A stretch of 5,337 bases of DNA from JAEXNA01 sp050486105. GTDB taxonomy: Bacteria > Vulcanimicrobiota > Xenobia > Xenobiales > JADMJV01. This document shows positions 1 through 5,337 of this stretch, piece after piece. The position numbers and the translations under genes were made by a program. Location of the stretch: assembly GCA_050486105.1 (NCBI GenBank), contig JBJHCR010000411.1, positions 1 through 5,337 of the forward strand, read 5' to 3'. Below the pieces are notes generated by a model that was given only the letters and a program-made list of their open reading frames with translations, was not told the origin of the DNA and did not search any database. Each line of letters opens with the position of its first letter. Within the stretch, counting starts at the first letter, position 1.

Positions 1-947
1 ATCTGGCCATGTCGGGCGTGGACTACTTCGGTTCTGATGTCGGCGGTTTTCACCGGAACGCTTTCAAGGAAGCTCCAGGCGGCTTCGACGAGTTGTACAC
101 TCGATGGTTTGCCGCCGCCTGCCTAACCGATCTGCCTCTTAGGCCTCATACTATGAATTTGAGCCGGTCGTACGAGACCGCTCCGGATCGGGTGGGTGAT
201 CGGGCTTCAAACTTGGCCAATCTCAAGCAGCGCTACCGCTTGATTCCTTATCTCTACAGCATGGCTCATCGGAGTTTCACGACTGGGCAGGCGTTTGTGG
301 CCCCGCCTGTTCTGTATCAACAAGGACGAGACGTTCTCGACCTCTCTGGAACGCACAAATGGATTGGCACGGACTTGTTTGCTCGCCTGGTACTAGAGCC
401 GGAGCAGACCGAAGTTGAGGTGCATCTCCCTGAAGGACGTTGGTACGATCTCGAGAGCGGAGAACTGGTTAGTGCTCACGGAAATCAGACGGTTTTGCGT
501 CCGGCTGTCCAAGATGGTCTACTTCGAACTCCGGTCTTAGCTCGAGGGGGTGCAATCATTCCCGTTGGTTCCGAGAGCAGCTCCCAGAATAACCCAGGTC
601 GTGTTGAGATCCTAGTTTTCCCCAATGAGACTGGCGCTGCCGGCGTTCTAGTGGAGGACGATGGATGGTCCGAAGCCTACCGTGACGGAGCCATCAGCCA
701 AACTGAATTCGTTTTGGAAACCTGGCAGGGTCGACAGGGACGTCTGATTGTTGGTCCTCGAGTTGGTGGGCCATCCCAGGCTGAACCTTCTCGTCGTGAG
801 TTGGTGATTCACATAGCTTCGAACCAAAGAACCTTCAGCCCTAAGTTCAACGACCAAGAATTGTCGGCCCAGCGAAGGGACGGCTTCTGGACGATAAGCC
901 TCGCGGAAACTCCCGCGGATCGACCGGTGGTTATCGAACTTCGCTAG
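1..947 (+). CDS. Glycoside hydrolase family 31 (alpha-glucosidase type), C-terminal part, 5' truncated by window edge
   Basis: This is the C-terminal 314 residues of a GH31 retaining alpha-glycosidase; the reading frame is open to the left edge (first full codon at base 3), so the ATG at 9 is an internal Met, not the start. Numbering from that Met, DVGGF (10-14) is the GH31 D-[IV]-G-G-F signature, and RPHT (45-48) carries the Arg and His of the usual FRxH active-site motif. RYRLIPYLY (75-83) is the typical end of the (beta/alpha)8 barrel. LPEGRWYDLESGE (140-152) and RGGAIIP (179-185) mark the proximal beta-sandwich, and VEDDGWSEAY (215-224) the distal DUF5110-like sandwich. The catalytic nucleophile (WNDMNE-type) and acid/base (RWxGD-type) lie upstream and are not visible, so activity and substrate cannot be judged. 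Residues 118-131 (WIGTDLFARLVLEP) replace the common G-x-x-LLVAPV strand, so the protein is divergent there. It ends with TAG at 945-947. Confidence 0.93.
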   Translation, partial: LAMSGVDYFGSDVGGFHRNAFKEAPGGFDELYTRWFAAACLTDLPLRPHTMNLSRSYETAPDRVGDRASNLANLKQRYRLIPYLYSMAHRSFTTGQAFVAPPVLYQQGRDVLDLSGTHKWIGTDLFARLVLEPEQTEVEVHLPEGRWYDLESGELVSAHGNQTVLRPAVQDGLLRTPVLARGGAIIPVGSESSSQNNPGRVEILVFPNETGAAGVLVEDDGWSEAYRDGAISQTEFVLETWQGRQGRLIVGPRVGGPSQAEPSRRELVIHIASNQRTFSPKFNDQELSAQRRDGFWTISLAETPADRPVVIELR

Positions 948-1004
948 CATCAGTCTAAGCCTGAGCCAGGAGACTATATCCAAGAGTCGAACTCGAACGG
1001 CCTA
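948..1004 (+). promoter_or_regulatory. Short intergenic leader with AGGAG ribosome-binding site for the histidine kinase
   Basis: The 57 bases between the GH31 stop and the called kinase start contain a good Shine-Dalgarno core, AGGAG, at 968-972. It sits 32 bases before the TTG at 1005, too far to serve it directly, but only 5 bases before an in-frame ATC at 978-980. A direct hexamer repeat TCGAAC (987-992, 993-998) overlaps the small inverted repeat GAGT-CGA-ACTC (984-994), just before the TTG. The frame is open from the GH31 TAG onward, so the ORF itself does not settle the start. I see no convincing -35/-10 pair. The spacing favours transcription together with the GH31 gene. Confidence 0.4.
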
Positions 1005-3014
1005 TTGGGTGGTCATCGGCTCGAGAAAGCTCCTTTCTGTCTCGCGTTTTCTTGTGCGCTGCTCTTCGGAGCCAGCGCTCAGGAGGGCTTGTGCCTTCTC
1101 ACACCTGAATTGGGCCTCTATCTCGTTTTCTTGAGCTACTTGGAGTGGCGAGCCCCCAAGCACCCGATCATGGGCTCGGCCACCATGACTTTCCCTCTTT
1201 ACCTAGCGCTGGCTGTTCACGCCGGAGCCAGCTGTTCGCTGGCAGCTCTCTTTGGGGTTGGCGTCGTGAGGATGGCCCTTTGGGCTCGAGCTTCGTGGAC
1301 CGTCAGGCTCTGGGAGACTGCGGTAGACACACTTTCCGTAGCCCTAGCTTTGCTGCTTTACCAGGGCCTGTCGGAGTATCCCCCGTCATGGGGTGGAGCC
1401 TCGTTGTCCGGCCTGATTTTGGCAAGCTTGAGTTACCTTCTTTTTCGACCGATACTCTTGAACGCTGGGAAGTTCTCGGTTCCTGAATCTGCGCGTCAGG
1501 ATTGGCTGCAGGCTCACCTCAAGGCATCGCCAGGAATGACTCTAATGGGCTTGCTAGGGGTTCCATTTGGACTTCTGGTCGGTCTTGAACCTCAGACTCT
1601 GCTCGGCCTGGCCCTATTTTCCTATCTGGGGAGTCGACTGGTTGCCCCATTGCTGGACCCCAGTCGAGATGTGGTTCGACGCCGAGTCCTCAAGAAAGTG
1701 CAGCGCCTCGAAGCCAGTGTTGCCGAAGCCGATAAGGTGGTCCATCAGGTGGAGGACCGCTTGGATGAGAGGAGCAAGGACGTAACGTTTTTGCAGCTTC
1801 TGGCACAACGCTTCGCCCAATGCGGTGATGAAGGGTCGGTCATCACCTCGGCGGTGGCCCTCGTCTCCAAGGCTACCTCCTACGATAACCTAGCTGTCTT
1901 TCTGGTTAGACAGTCAAGCTTTGAATTGGCCCATGTCGAAGGCTGCGCCGCGCCAAGCGCATTCCAGCGCCTTCAGGCTGGACTTATGGAACCTTGTGTC
2001 GCTCGGGCTTGCTCCACTCGCATACCGAACTCTCTGGACCCGGAGGATCATGAAGCCTCCAGACTCTTTCCTCAGGATAAAATAGGGGCGGCTTTTCCGC
2101 TTTACGACCAAGGGGTGCTCTATGTAGGTAGGGGAGTCGCCAGGGATTTTTCTCAGACCGAGCGCTGGAGGCTTGCAGAATTAGTGCAGCATTGCTGTCT
2201 GGCTCTTCAAGTTGCTCGGTCTGCTCACGGCCGAGAATTGGCTCTGGAGCGAGAGTCCTTGGCCCGTCGCGACCTAGCGCTGGCCCATTTGGAATTGAAG
2301 AGGTCCCAGGCCCAGGTGGTTCAGTCCAGCAAGATGGCGGCGGTGGGGCAATTGGCAGCGGGTGTTGCTCACGAAATGAATACCCCCTTGGGTGCGGTCT
2401 TGCTCGCTGTAGACAGTTCCCTTGCAGTGCTTCACAAGAATCCGACTAGAGCCGCACAGCGACTAGAACGGGCGTTGCAGAGTGGTGGCCAGCTTCAGGA
2501 CATCGTTTCAAAGTTGCTACTCTATTCTCGGGACAGGCAAGAAGTGACGGAATTATTGAATTTGGACACCGTAGTTAGGGACACCTTGGATCTCTTTGGG
2601 CGCCAACTCGAGCTTGACAGCGTGACGCTAGAACTTGAGTTGCAGGCCAACACGTTTGTTCAGTGTACCCGCACAGGACTTCAGCAGATGGCGCTCACCT
2701 TACTTACGAATGCTCGAGACGCACTCCGAGTTGGTCCGACTCTGCCCAAAGTGCTCAGAGTGGAGACTTTTGTCGAGCAACACCTAACCTGCCTTCGAGT
2801 GAGCGATAACGGGGTAGGTATTTCTCCGGAGGATAAGGTTAGGATTTTCGAGCCGTTCTTCACCACCAAGGCCGTAGGAGAGGGGACTGGTCTTGGCCTG
2901 TCGGTGCTTCGAGAATTGGTGCAGGGAGCCGGAGGCTCGGTGAGGATGGAGTCGGAACTTGGCCAAGGTTCTCAGTTCTTGATTTGCTTGCCGACTTCGG
3001 ACGACTTTGGCTAG
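1005..3014 (+). CDS. Membrane-bound sensor histidine kinase with GAF-like domain
   Basis: This is a 669-residue sensor kinase that would autophosphorylate on His and pass phosphate to an unseen response regulator. From about residue 10 to 216 there are roughly six or seven hydrophobic segments (about 11-25, 34-48, 62-86, 106-121, 133-152, 178-195, 198-216), resembling a MASE-type multi-pass sensor, although I cannot name the family. A charged coiled coil follows (220-262). Residues 263-405 look like a GAF domain, with six cysteines (273, 314, 331, 336, 397, 398). A second helix (405-445) leads to the H-box GVAHEMNTPLG, with phospho-acceptor His456. The ATPase core is complete: N-box LLTNARDAL (Asn569), G1 SDNGVGI (600-606), F-box FEPFFTTK (615-622) and G2 GEGTGLGLS (625-633). 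The overall type resembles NtrB/HPK4 kinases; there is no receiver, HAMP or clear PAS domain. The start is uncertain: TTG at 1005 is the first conventional start codon but has no close ribosome-binding site. An in-frame ATC at 978 has one, and ATG at 1170 would remove the first two membrane segments. It ends with TAG. Confidence 0.93.
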   Translation: MGGHRLEKAPFCLAFSCALLFGASAQEGLCLLTPELGLYLVFLSYLEWRAPKHPIMGSATMTFPLYLALAVHAGASCSLAALFGVGVVRMALWARASWTVRLWETAVDTLSVALALLLYQGLSEYPPSWGGASLSGLILASLSYLLFRPILLNAGKFSVPESARQDWLQAHLKASPGMTLMGLLGVPFGLLVGLEPQTLLGLALFSYLGSRLVAPLLDPSRDVVRRRVLKKVQRLEASVAEADKVVHQVEDRLDERSKDVTFLQLLAQRFAQCGDEGSVITSAVALVSKATSYDNLAVFLVRQSSFELAHVEGCAAPSAFQRLQAGLMEPCVARACSTRIPNSLDPEDHEASRLFPQDKIGAAFPLYDQGVLYVGRGVARDFSQTERWRLAELVQHCCLALQVARSAHGRELALERESLARRDLALAHLELKRSQAQVVQSSKMAAVGQLAAGVAHEMNTPLGAVLLAVDSSLAVLHKNPTRAAQRLERALQSGGQLQDIVSKLLLYSRDRQEVTELLNLDTVVRDTLDLFGRQLELDSVTLELELQANTFVQCTRTGLQQMALTLLTNARDALRVGPTLPKVLRVETFVEQHLTCLRVSDNGVGISPEDKVRIFEPFFTTKAVGEGTGLGLSVLRELVQGAGGSVRMESELGQGSQFLICLPTSDDFG

Positions 3015-3023
3015 AGGGCCAAC

Positions 3024-3081
3024 GGGACCCCCCGCAACATCTTGCTCGTTCATCACCCACCTAGGGCGGGGCCCCGGTCCC
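3024..3081 (+). terminator. Imperfect long hairpin after the kinase gene, possible transcription end signal
   Basis: Ten bases after the kinase stop, GGGACC (3024-3029) pairs with GGTCCC (3076-3081), and the adjoining CCCCGC (3030-3035) pairs with GCGGGG (3066-3071). This gives a 12-base-pair, almost all G-C stem with one 4-base bulge (CCCC, 3072-3075) on the 3' side and a 30-base loop. No run of T follows on the plus strand, so it is not a textbook intrinsic terminator. Its place between convergent genes, directly behind a stop codon, fits a transcript-end or 3'-protecting structure. GGGGCCCC at 3068-3075 is itself a perfect palindrome and offers an alternative fold. Confidence 0.35.
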
Positions 3082-3132
3082 TGTGAAATCGTCCATTTGT
3101 CGCCAAATATTCCCGAAACCGTAGCGTTCCAT

Positions 3133-3206
3133 CTTCGGCCAATCACGCAAGAATGTCCAAAAGCCGAAGGCGCTCCCGCAGAGCCATCCATTGGACCAAA
3201 ATGTCC
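3133..3206. repeat. Cluster of inverted repeats in the convergent intergenic region
   Basis: CTTCGGC (3133-3139) and GCCGAAG (3163-3169) form a perfect 7-base inverted repeat with a 23-base loop. GCTC (3172-3175) pairs with GAGC (3181-3184) around a 5-base loop. GGAC (3193-3196) pairs with GTCC (3203-3206), while TTGGAC (3191-3196) can instead pair with GTCCAA (3155-3160). Read on the minus strand, the GGCTC/GAGC hairpin is followed several bases later by TTTT (complement of 3159-3162), about 80 bases after the gspF-like stop. It could therefore be a weak terminator for that operon. None of these is strong alone. Confidence 0.25.
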
Positions 3207-3240
3207 TTCGCAATCTGTCAAAGGGGGGTCGGTCGGCCTG

Positions 3241-4353
3241 CTAGAGCTTGTCCACCAGTTGGTACAGAGGGAGGAAGACAGAAACGATAACCAACCCTAT
3301 TCCTAAACCGAGGACCCCGAGCATGACAGGTTCGATGAGGCTGGTGTAGGCTTCGATGGCATTTTCAATATCTTCGTCGTAGACACTTGATAATTTACCA
3401 AGGAGTTCCGGGATGCGGCCGCTTTCTTCCCCTATCGCCAAGAATTCGATCACCAACCCAGGGAACAGCCCTGTGTCCTTCAGGGCTAGGGCGACCTGAC
3501 AACCATCCTGAAGATCCGCTTCGGCCACTTCGAGCTTCTGAGCCACCACATAGTTCCCCAAGGCTGAACTGACCAGATTTAGGGCGGCAACTATGGGAAT
3601 TCCACATTTGAGAAGGTTGGCGAAAACTAGGCAAAAGCGAGAGGCGATAATTGAGCGAGTCACGTCTCTCAAGATGGGAGACGTCAGGCAGAACTGTTGC
3701 CATTGGTAGCGGCCTTGGGGGGTTTGCATATAGGAATAGCCGAGCAATAGACCGGCGGTGGCACCTACGAGCAAGCCAGTGAACACTAGAGGTTGGCTTA
3801 AGAAATCGGTCAGCCAGACGAGAATCCGGGTGGGGAGCGGTAGGTCGAGTTCCTCCTGTCGAAATACTCCATTGACGAAAGTTGGCAGAACGTGAAGCAC
3901 TATGAGAGCAGTAAGCAGCATGCTTAGGCAGAAGATCACCAAAGGATAAGCCATGGCTTGCCGCAAGCGAGTCTGGAGCTTCAATTCTTTTTCGGCGCTG
4001 TCGGCCAGCAGCTCGAACGTTCGATCCAAGGAGCCTGTGCTTTCTCCGGCTTTCACCAATCCCAGGTAAAGCATTGAGAAGATCTTGGGATGACGACCTA
4101 GCGCCCTAGAAAGGCTCTTCCCCTCCGAGAGGTCATCCTTTATTCGGGCCAAAGCTCTGAGCATGCCTGGACCGAAACCCTGGCTGCTCATCAGGTGAAA
4201 GGCTTGATGAAGGCCCACTCCAGAGCGCATGAGTAGCGCAAGTTGCCGACTGAATACCGCGATTTCCAGATGATTGGTGCGATTGCGAGCTTGGTCCCAC
4301 AATTGTCTGAGGGGGTTTATCAGCCTGTCTGTAGTCCTTTGGTCGCTGCTCAT
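3241..4353 (-). CDS. Type II secretion / type IV pilus inner-membrane platform protein (GspF/PilC family)
   Basis: This is a polytopic inner-membrane protein that in T2SS and type IV pili couples the cytoplasmic assembly ATPase to pseudopilin or pilin polymerisation. Two T2SSF repeats are clear. The first, residues about 32-155, has FSRQLALLMRSGVGL (34-48), KAGESTGSLD (101-110) and AYPLVIF (135-141). The second, about 237-360, has SRFCLVFANLLKCGIPI (238-254), IGEESGRIPELL (307-318) and the family ending EPVMLGVLGLGIGLVIVSVFLP (341-362). Membrane segments are about 136-156, 187-206 and 342-362. At 370 residues it is somewhat shorter than typical members (about 400), because the N-terminal cytoplasmic extension is short. 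The ATG at 4351-4353 directly abuts the upstream gene's TGA and has no clear ribosome-binding site of its own, which points to translational coupling. Whether it serves secretion, pili or competence cannot be told, because no ATPase, secretin or pilin gene is in the window. It ends with TAG. Confidence 0.95.
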   Translation of the reverse strand: MSSDQRTTDRLINPLRQLWDQARNRTNHLEIAVFSRQLALLMRSGVGLHQAFHLMSSQGFGPGMLRALARIKDDLSEGKSLSRALGRHPKIFSMLYLGLVKAGESTGSLDRTFELLADSAEKELKLQTRLRQAMAYPLVIFCLSMLLTALIVLHVLPTFVNGVFRQEELDLPLPTRILVWLTDFLSQPLVFTGLLVGATAGLLLGYSYMQTPQGRYQWQQFCLTSPILRDVTRSIIASRFCLVFANLLKCGIPIVAALNLVSSALGNYVVAQKLEVAEADLQDGCQVALALKDTGLFPGLVIEFLAIGEESGRIPELLGKLSSVYDEDIENAIEAYTSLIEPVMLGVLGLGIGLVIVSVFLPLYQLVDKL

Positions 4354-4356
4354 TCA
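4351..4356 (-). promoter_or_regulatory. Zero-gap stop/start junction (TGA-ATG) coupling propeller and GspF-like genes
   Basis: On the minus strand the TGA of the propeller gene (4356-4354) is followed immediately by the ATG of the GspF-like gene (4353-4351). The 20 bases before the ATG contain no purine-rich Shine-Dalgarno core, so re-initiation by ribosomes finishing the upstream gene is the most likely route. A small CTTTC-AC-GAAAG inverted repeat lies just upstream, inside the end of the propeller gene. Confidence 0.7.
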
Positions 4357-5337
4357 AGGACTGACTTTCGTGAAAGCTTGAGTTGCTGCTTGAAATTTCC
4401 AGAGTTGGCCATCTTTGGTCGCTATGTAGACTAAATTGTTGAACTCGTCGAAGGCCAGACCCGAGGGTCCGGCGCGTGAGAGATCGGGGGCCTGATCCGC
4501 GATGCTAAATCGGAACCAGCGGACTTCTCCAGGGAGATCCTCTTCCAGGCGATAGAGATACGCTCTATCGACCGTGTACACCACCCCACCATAGAGATCG
4601 CAGGCCACGCCTTGCGGTGCTCCCATACCCTGAGGAAAACGGTAGATCTCTTTGCTCCAAAAGCCCACTGGGGGGGCTGCCTCTAGTTCTTCGGGCTCAT
4701 ACTCAGGAGGGAGCGAATCCTGGTTCAGGCGAACCAGAAGCTTTCTGAGGGCTTGGTTCTCAGTGTCGGCGACCCAGACCACTGTGCCTGTCCCGTCGGT
4801 GGCGATACCTGCTGGGATTCCCAGTGGTGGCGCAGTTGGCGCCAGCGGACGCTCGGTCAGGAAGCCGCTTGCCAAACCCGGGATGCCGTCGCTGCGAACC
4901 CACAGCCCTCGGTTGACCCAGTCACATACGAAGAGAAGGCTCCCGGTTCGATCCATGGCAAGACCAGCTGCTTGAGATGTTTCCAGCTCATCGGATTCTG
5001 GCGGGGTGAAGGAAGAACTCCAGGGAATTGCTTCGGACGCCCGATGACTGAGGAGTTCACCCGTTTCACTTGTGGCTGCGAACAGAAAGTTCCAACCCGG
5101 ATGTCCGGCAAGACCCGAAAATTGCAGTTCTGAGTCAGGATGAGAGAAGGATTCTAGGTTTCCGTTGACGTCGTTCCAGAGTTCGAGGTATGGCGCTCTA
5201 GGGTTGCTGAAGACCACAGTATTGGTGGCTGGGTCAGTGACCACTCCAAAGAAGACGTGGCGTTGTCTCAGGGTTCTAAGAGTGGCTTTTGCTCCTTTTG
5301 GAGATTGAACCACCACCACAAGTTGCTTGAGTTCACC
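4354..5337 (-). CDS. NHL-like beta-propeller protein, 5' truncated by window edge
   Basis: 327 residues are visible and the frame is still open at the right edge, so the GTG at 5319-5317 need not be the start. The visible part contains at least six repeats of the NHL pattern (p-x-G-[IVL]-[AV]-x-d, a turn, then two hydrophobic strands). From the first visible codon they lie at about residues 31-54, 74-96, 123-147, 174-199, 241-263 and 291-315. The clearest cores are PAGIATDGTGTVVWVADTEN, PQGVACDLYGGVVYTVDRAY and PSGLAFDEFNNLVYIATKDG. A longer acidic, proline-rich insert (about 203-225) separates blades four and five. No catalytic motif is seen; such propellers usually bind protein, RNA or polysaccharide partners. 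A signal peptide, if present, would be off the window. It is co-directional with, and directly abuts, the GspF/PilC-family gene, so a role near that machine is inferred, not shown. Confidence 0.82.
   Translation of the reverse strand, partial: GELKQLVVVVQSPKGAKATLRTLRQRHVFFGVVTDPATNTVVFSNPRAPYLELWNDVNGNLESFSHPDSELQFSGLAGHPGWNFLFAATSETGELLSHRASEAIPWSSSFTPPESDELETSQAAGLAMDRTGSLLFVCDWVNRGLWVRSDGIPGLASGFLTERPLAPTAPPLGIPAGIATDGTGTVVWVADTENQALRKLLVRLNQDSLPPEYEPEELEAAPPVGFWSKEIYRFPQGMGAPQGVACDLYGGVVYTVDRAYLYRLEEDLPGEVRWFRFSIADQAPDLSRAGPSGLAFDEFNNLVYIATKDGQLWKFQAATQAFTKVSP

Larger units (their letters stand above)
3015..3240. other. Non-coding region between convergent genes
   Basis: These 226 bases separate the TAG of the kinase from the TAG of the minus-strand GspF-like gene. 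Both strands have open frames running through, but their translations show no family motif or plausible composition and overlap the 3' ends of the real genes. The stretch holds the bulged hairpin and inverted repeats listed separately, a run of six G at 3223-3228, and a short tandem GGTC (3227-3234). I see no tRNA, rRNA or promoter in it. Confidence 0.6.

Noticed and set aside
945..1005. GH31 and kinase as one fused gene interrupted by an in-frame TAG
   Set aside because: The two frames are the same and open apart from the TAG, but the GH31 protein ends with a complete C-terminal sandwich and the kinase has its own ribosome-binding site; three of four genes here end in TAG, so it is a normal stop.
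1081..1093. Perfect AGGAGG followed by GTG at 1091, suggesting another start
   Set aside because: The GTG is out of frame with the kinase and meets a stop after five codons; the in-frame TTG at 1089 is only 2 bases from the motif, too close for normal initiation.
2784..3221. Long minus-strand open frame of 145 codons across the kinase 3' end and the intergenic region
   Set aside because: Most of it is antisense to the conserved kinase ATPase motifs; the part in the intergenic region has no recognisable motif and no good ribosome-binding site, so it is a chance open frame.
3223..3236. G6 run and tandem GGTC as a possible repeat array or recombination site
   Set aside because: Only two copies of a 4-base unit; too short to support a repeat feature or an attachment site.
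3007..3306. Plus-strand open frame of 99 codons in the convergent region
   Set aside because: It overlaps both flanking genes, its start lies inside the kinase stop region, and the translation is rich in Pro and Gly without domain character.
3395..3703. Minus-strand 102-codon frame within the GspF-like gene
   Set aside because: It is an alternative frame of a gene with clear T2SSF motifs; the translation is low-complexity in Ser, Arg and Gly.
4652..5133. Plus-strand frames opposite the propeller gene
   Set aside because: They are antisense shadows of a repeat-bearing coding sequence, with no independent motif.

Overview
The window is 5.3 kb of densely packed, moderately GC-rich bacterial DNA. 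It holds four protein-coding genes, two of them cut by the window edges, and no RNA gene, CRISPR array, insertion sequence or phage gene that I can support. The T2SS/type IV pilus inner-membrane protein and the histidine kinase show that this is a bacterium. I cannot place the phylum from these genes. Three of the four visible stop codons are TAG and one is TGA; the families end where expected, so TAG is a true stop here.

Layout. Bases 1-947 (+) encode the C-terminal part of a glycoside hydrolase family 31 (alpha-glucosidase type) enzyme that begins left of the window. After 57 bases, in the same direction, comes a 669-residue membrane sensor histidine kinase (1005-3014, +) with several N-terminal membrane segments, a coiled coil, a cysteine-rich GAF-like region and a complete HisKA/HATPase core. 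Bases 3015-3240 separate two convergent units. This non-coding stretch contains a strong imperfect hairpin just after the kinase stop and weaker inverted repeats nearer the other gene. On the minus strand, 4354-5337 encodes most of a beta-propeller protein of at least six NHL-like blades that begins right of the window. It is followed with no intervening base (TGA directly abutting ATG) by a GspF/PilC-family inner-membrane protein (3241-4353).

How they may work together. The propeller and GspF/PilC genes are almost certainly co-transcribed and translationally coupled, which makes the propeller a candidate accessory protein of a type II secretion or type IV pilus-like machine. The remaining machine genes would have to lie outside the window. 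The kinase has no response regulator in view. Its same-strand position after the GH31 gene suggests a shared transcript, but a functional link to sugar breakdown is only inference. I found no clear evidence of a wholly new system. The points most worth checking are the unusual kinase start region, the propeller-GspF coupling, the bulged hairpin between the convergent genes, and the cysteine-rich sensor domain.
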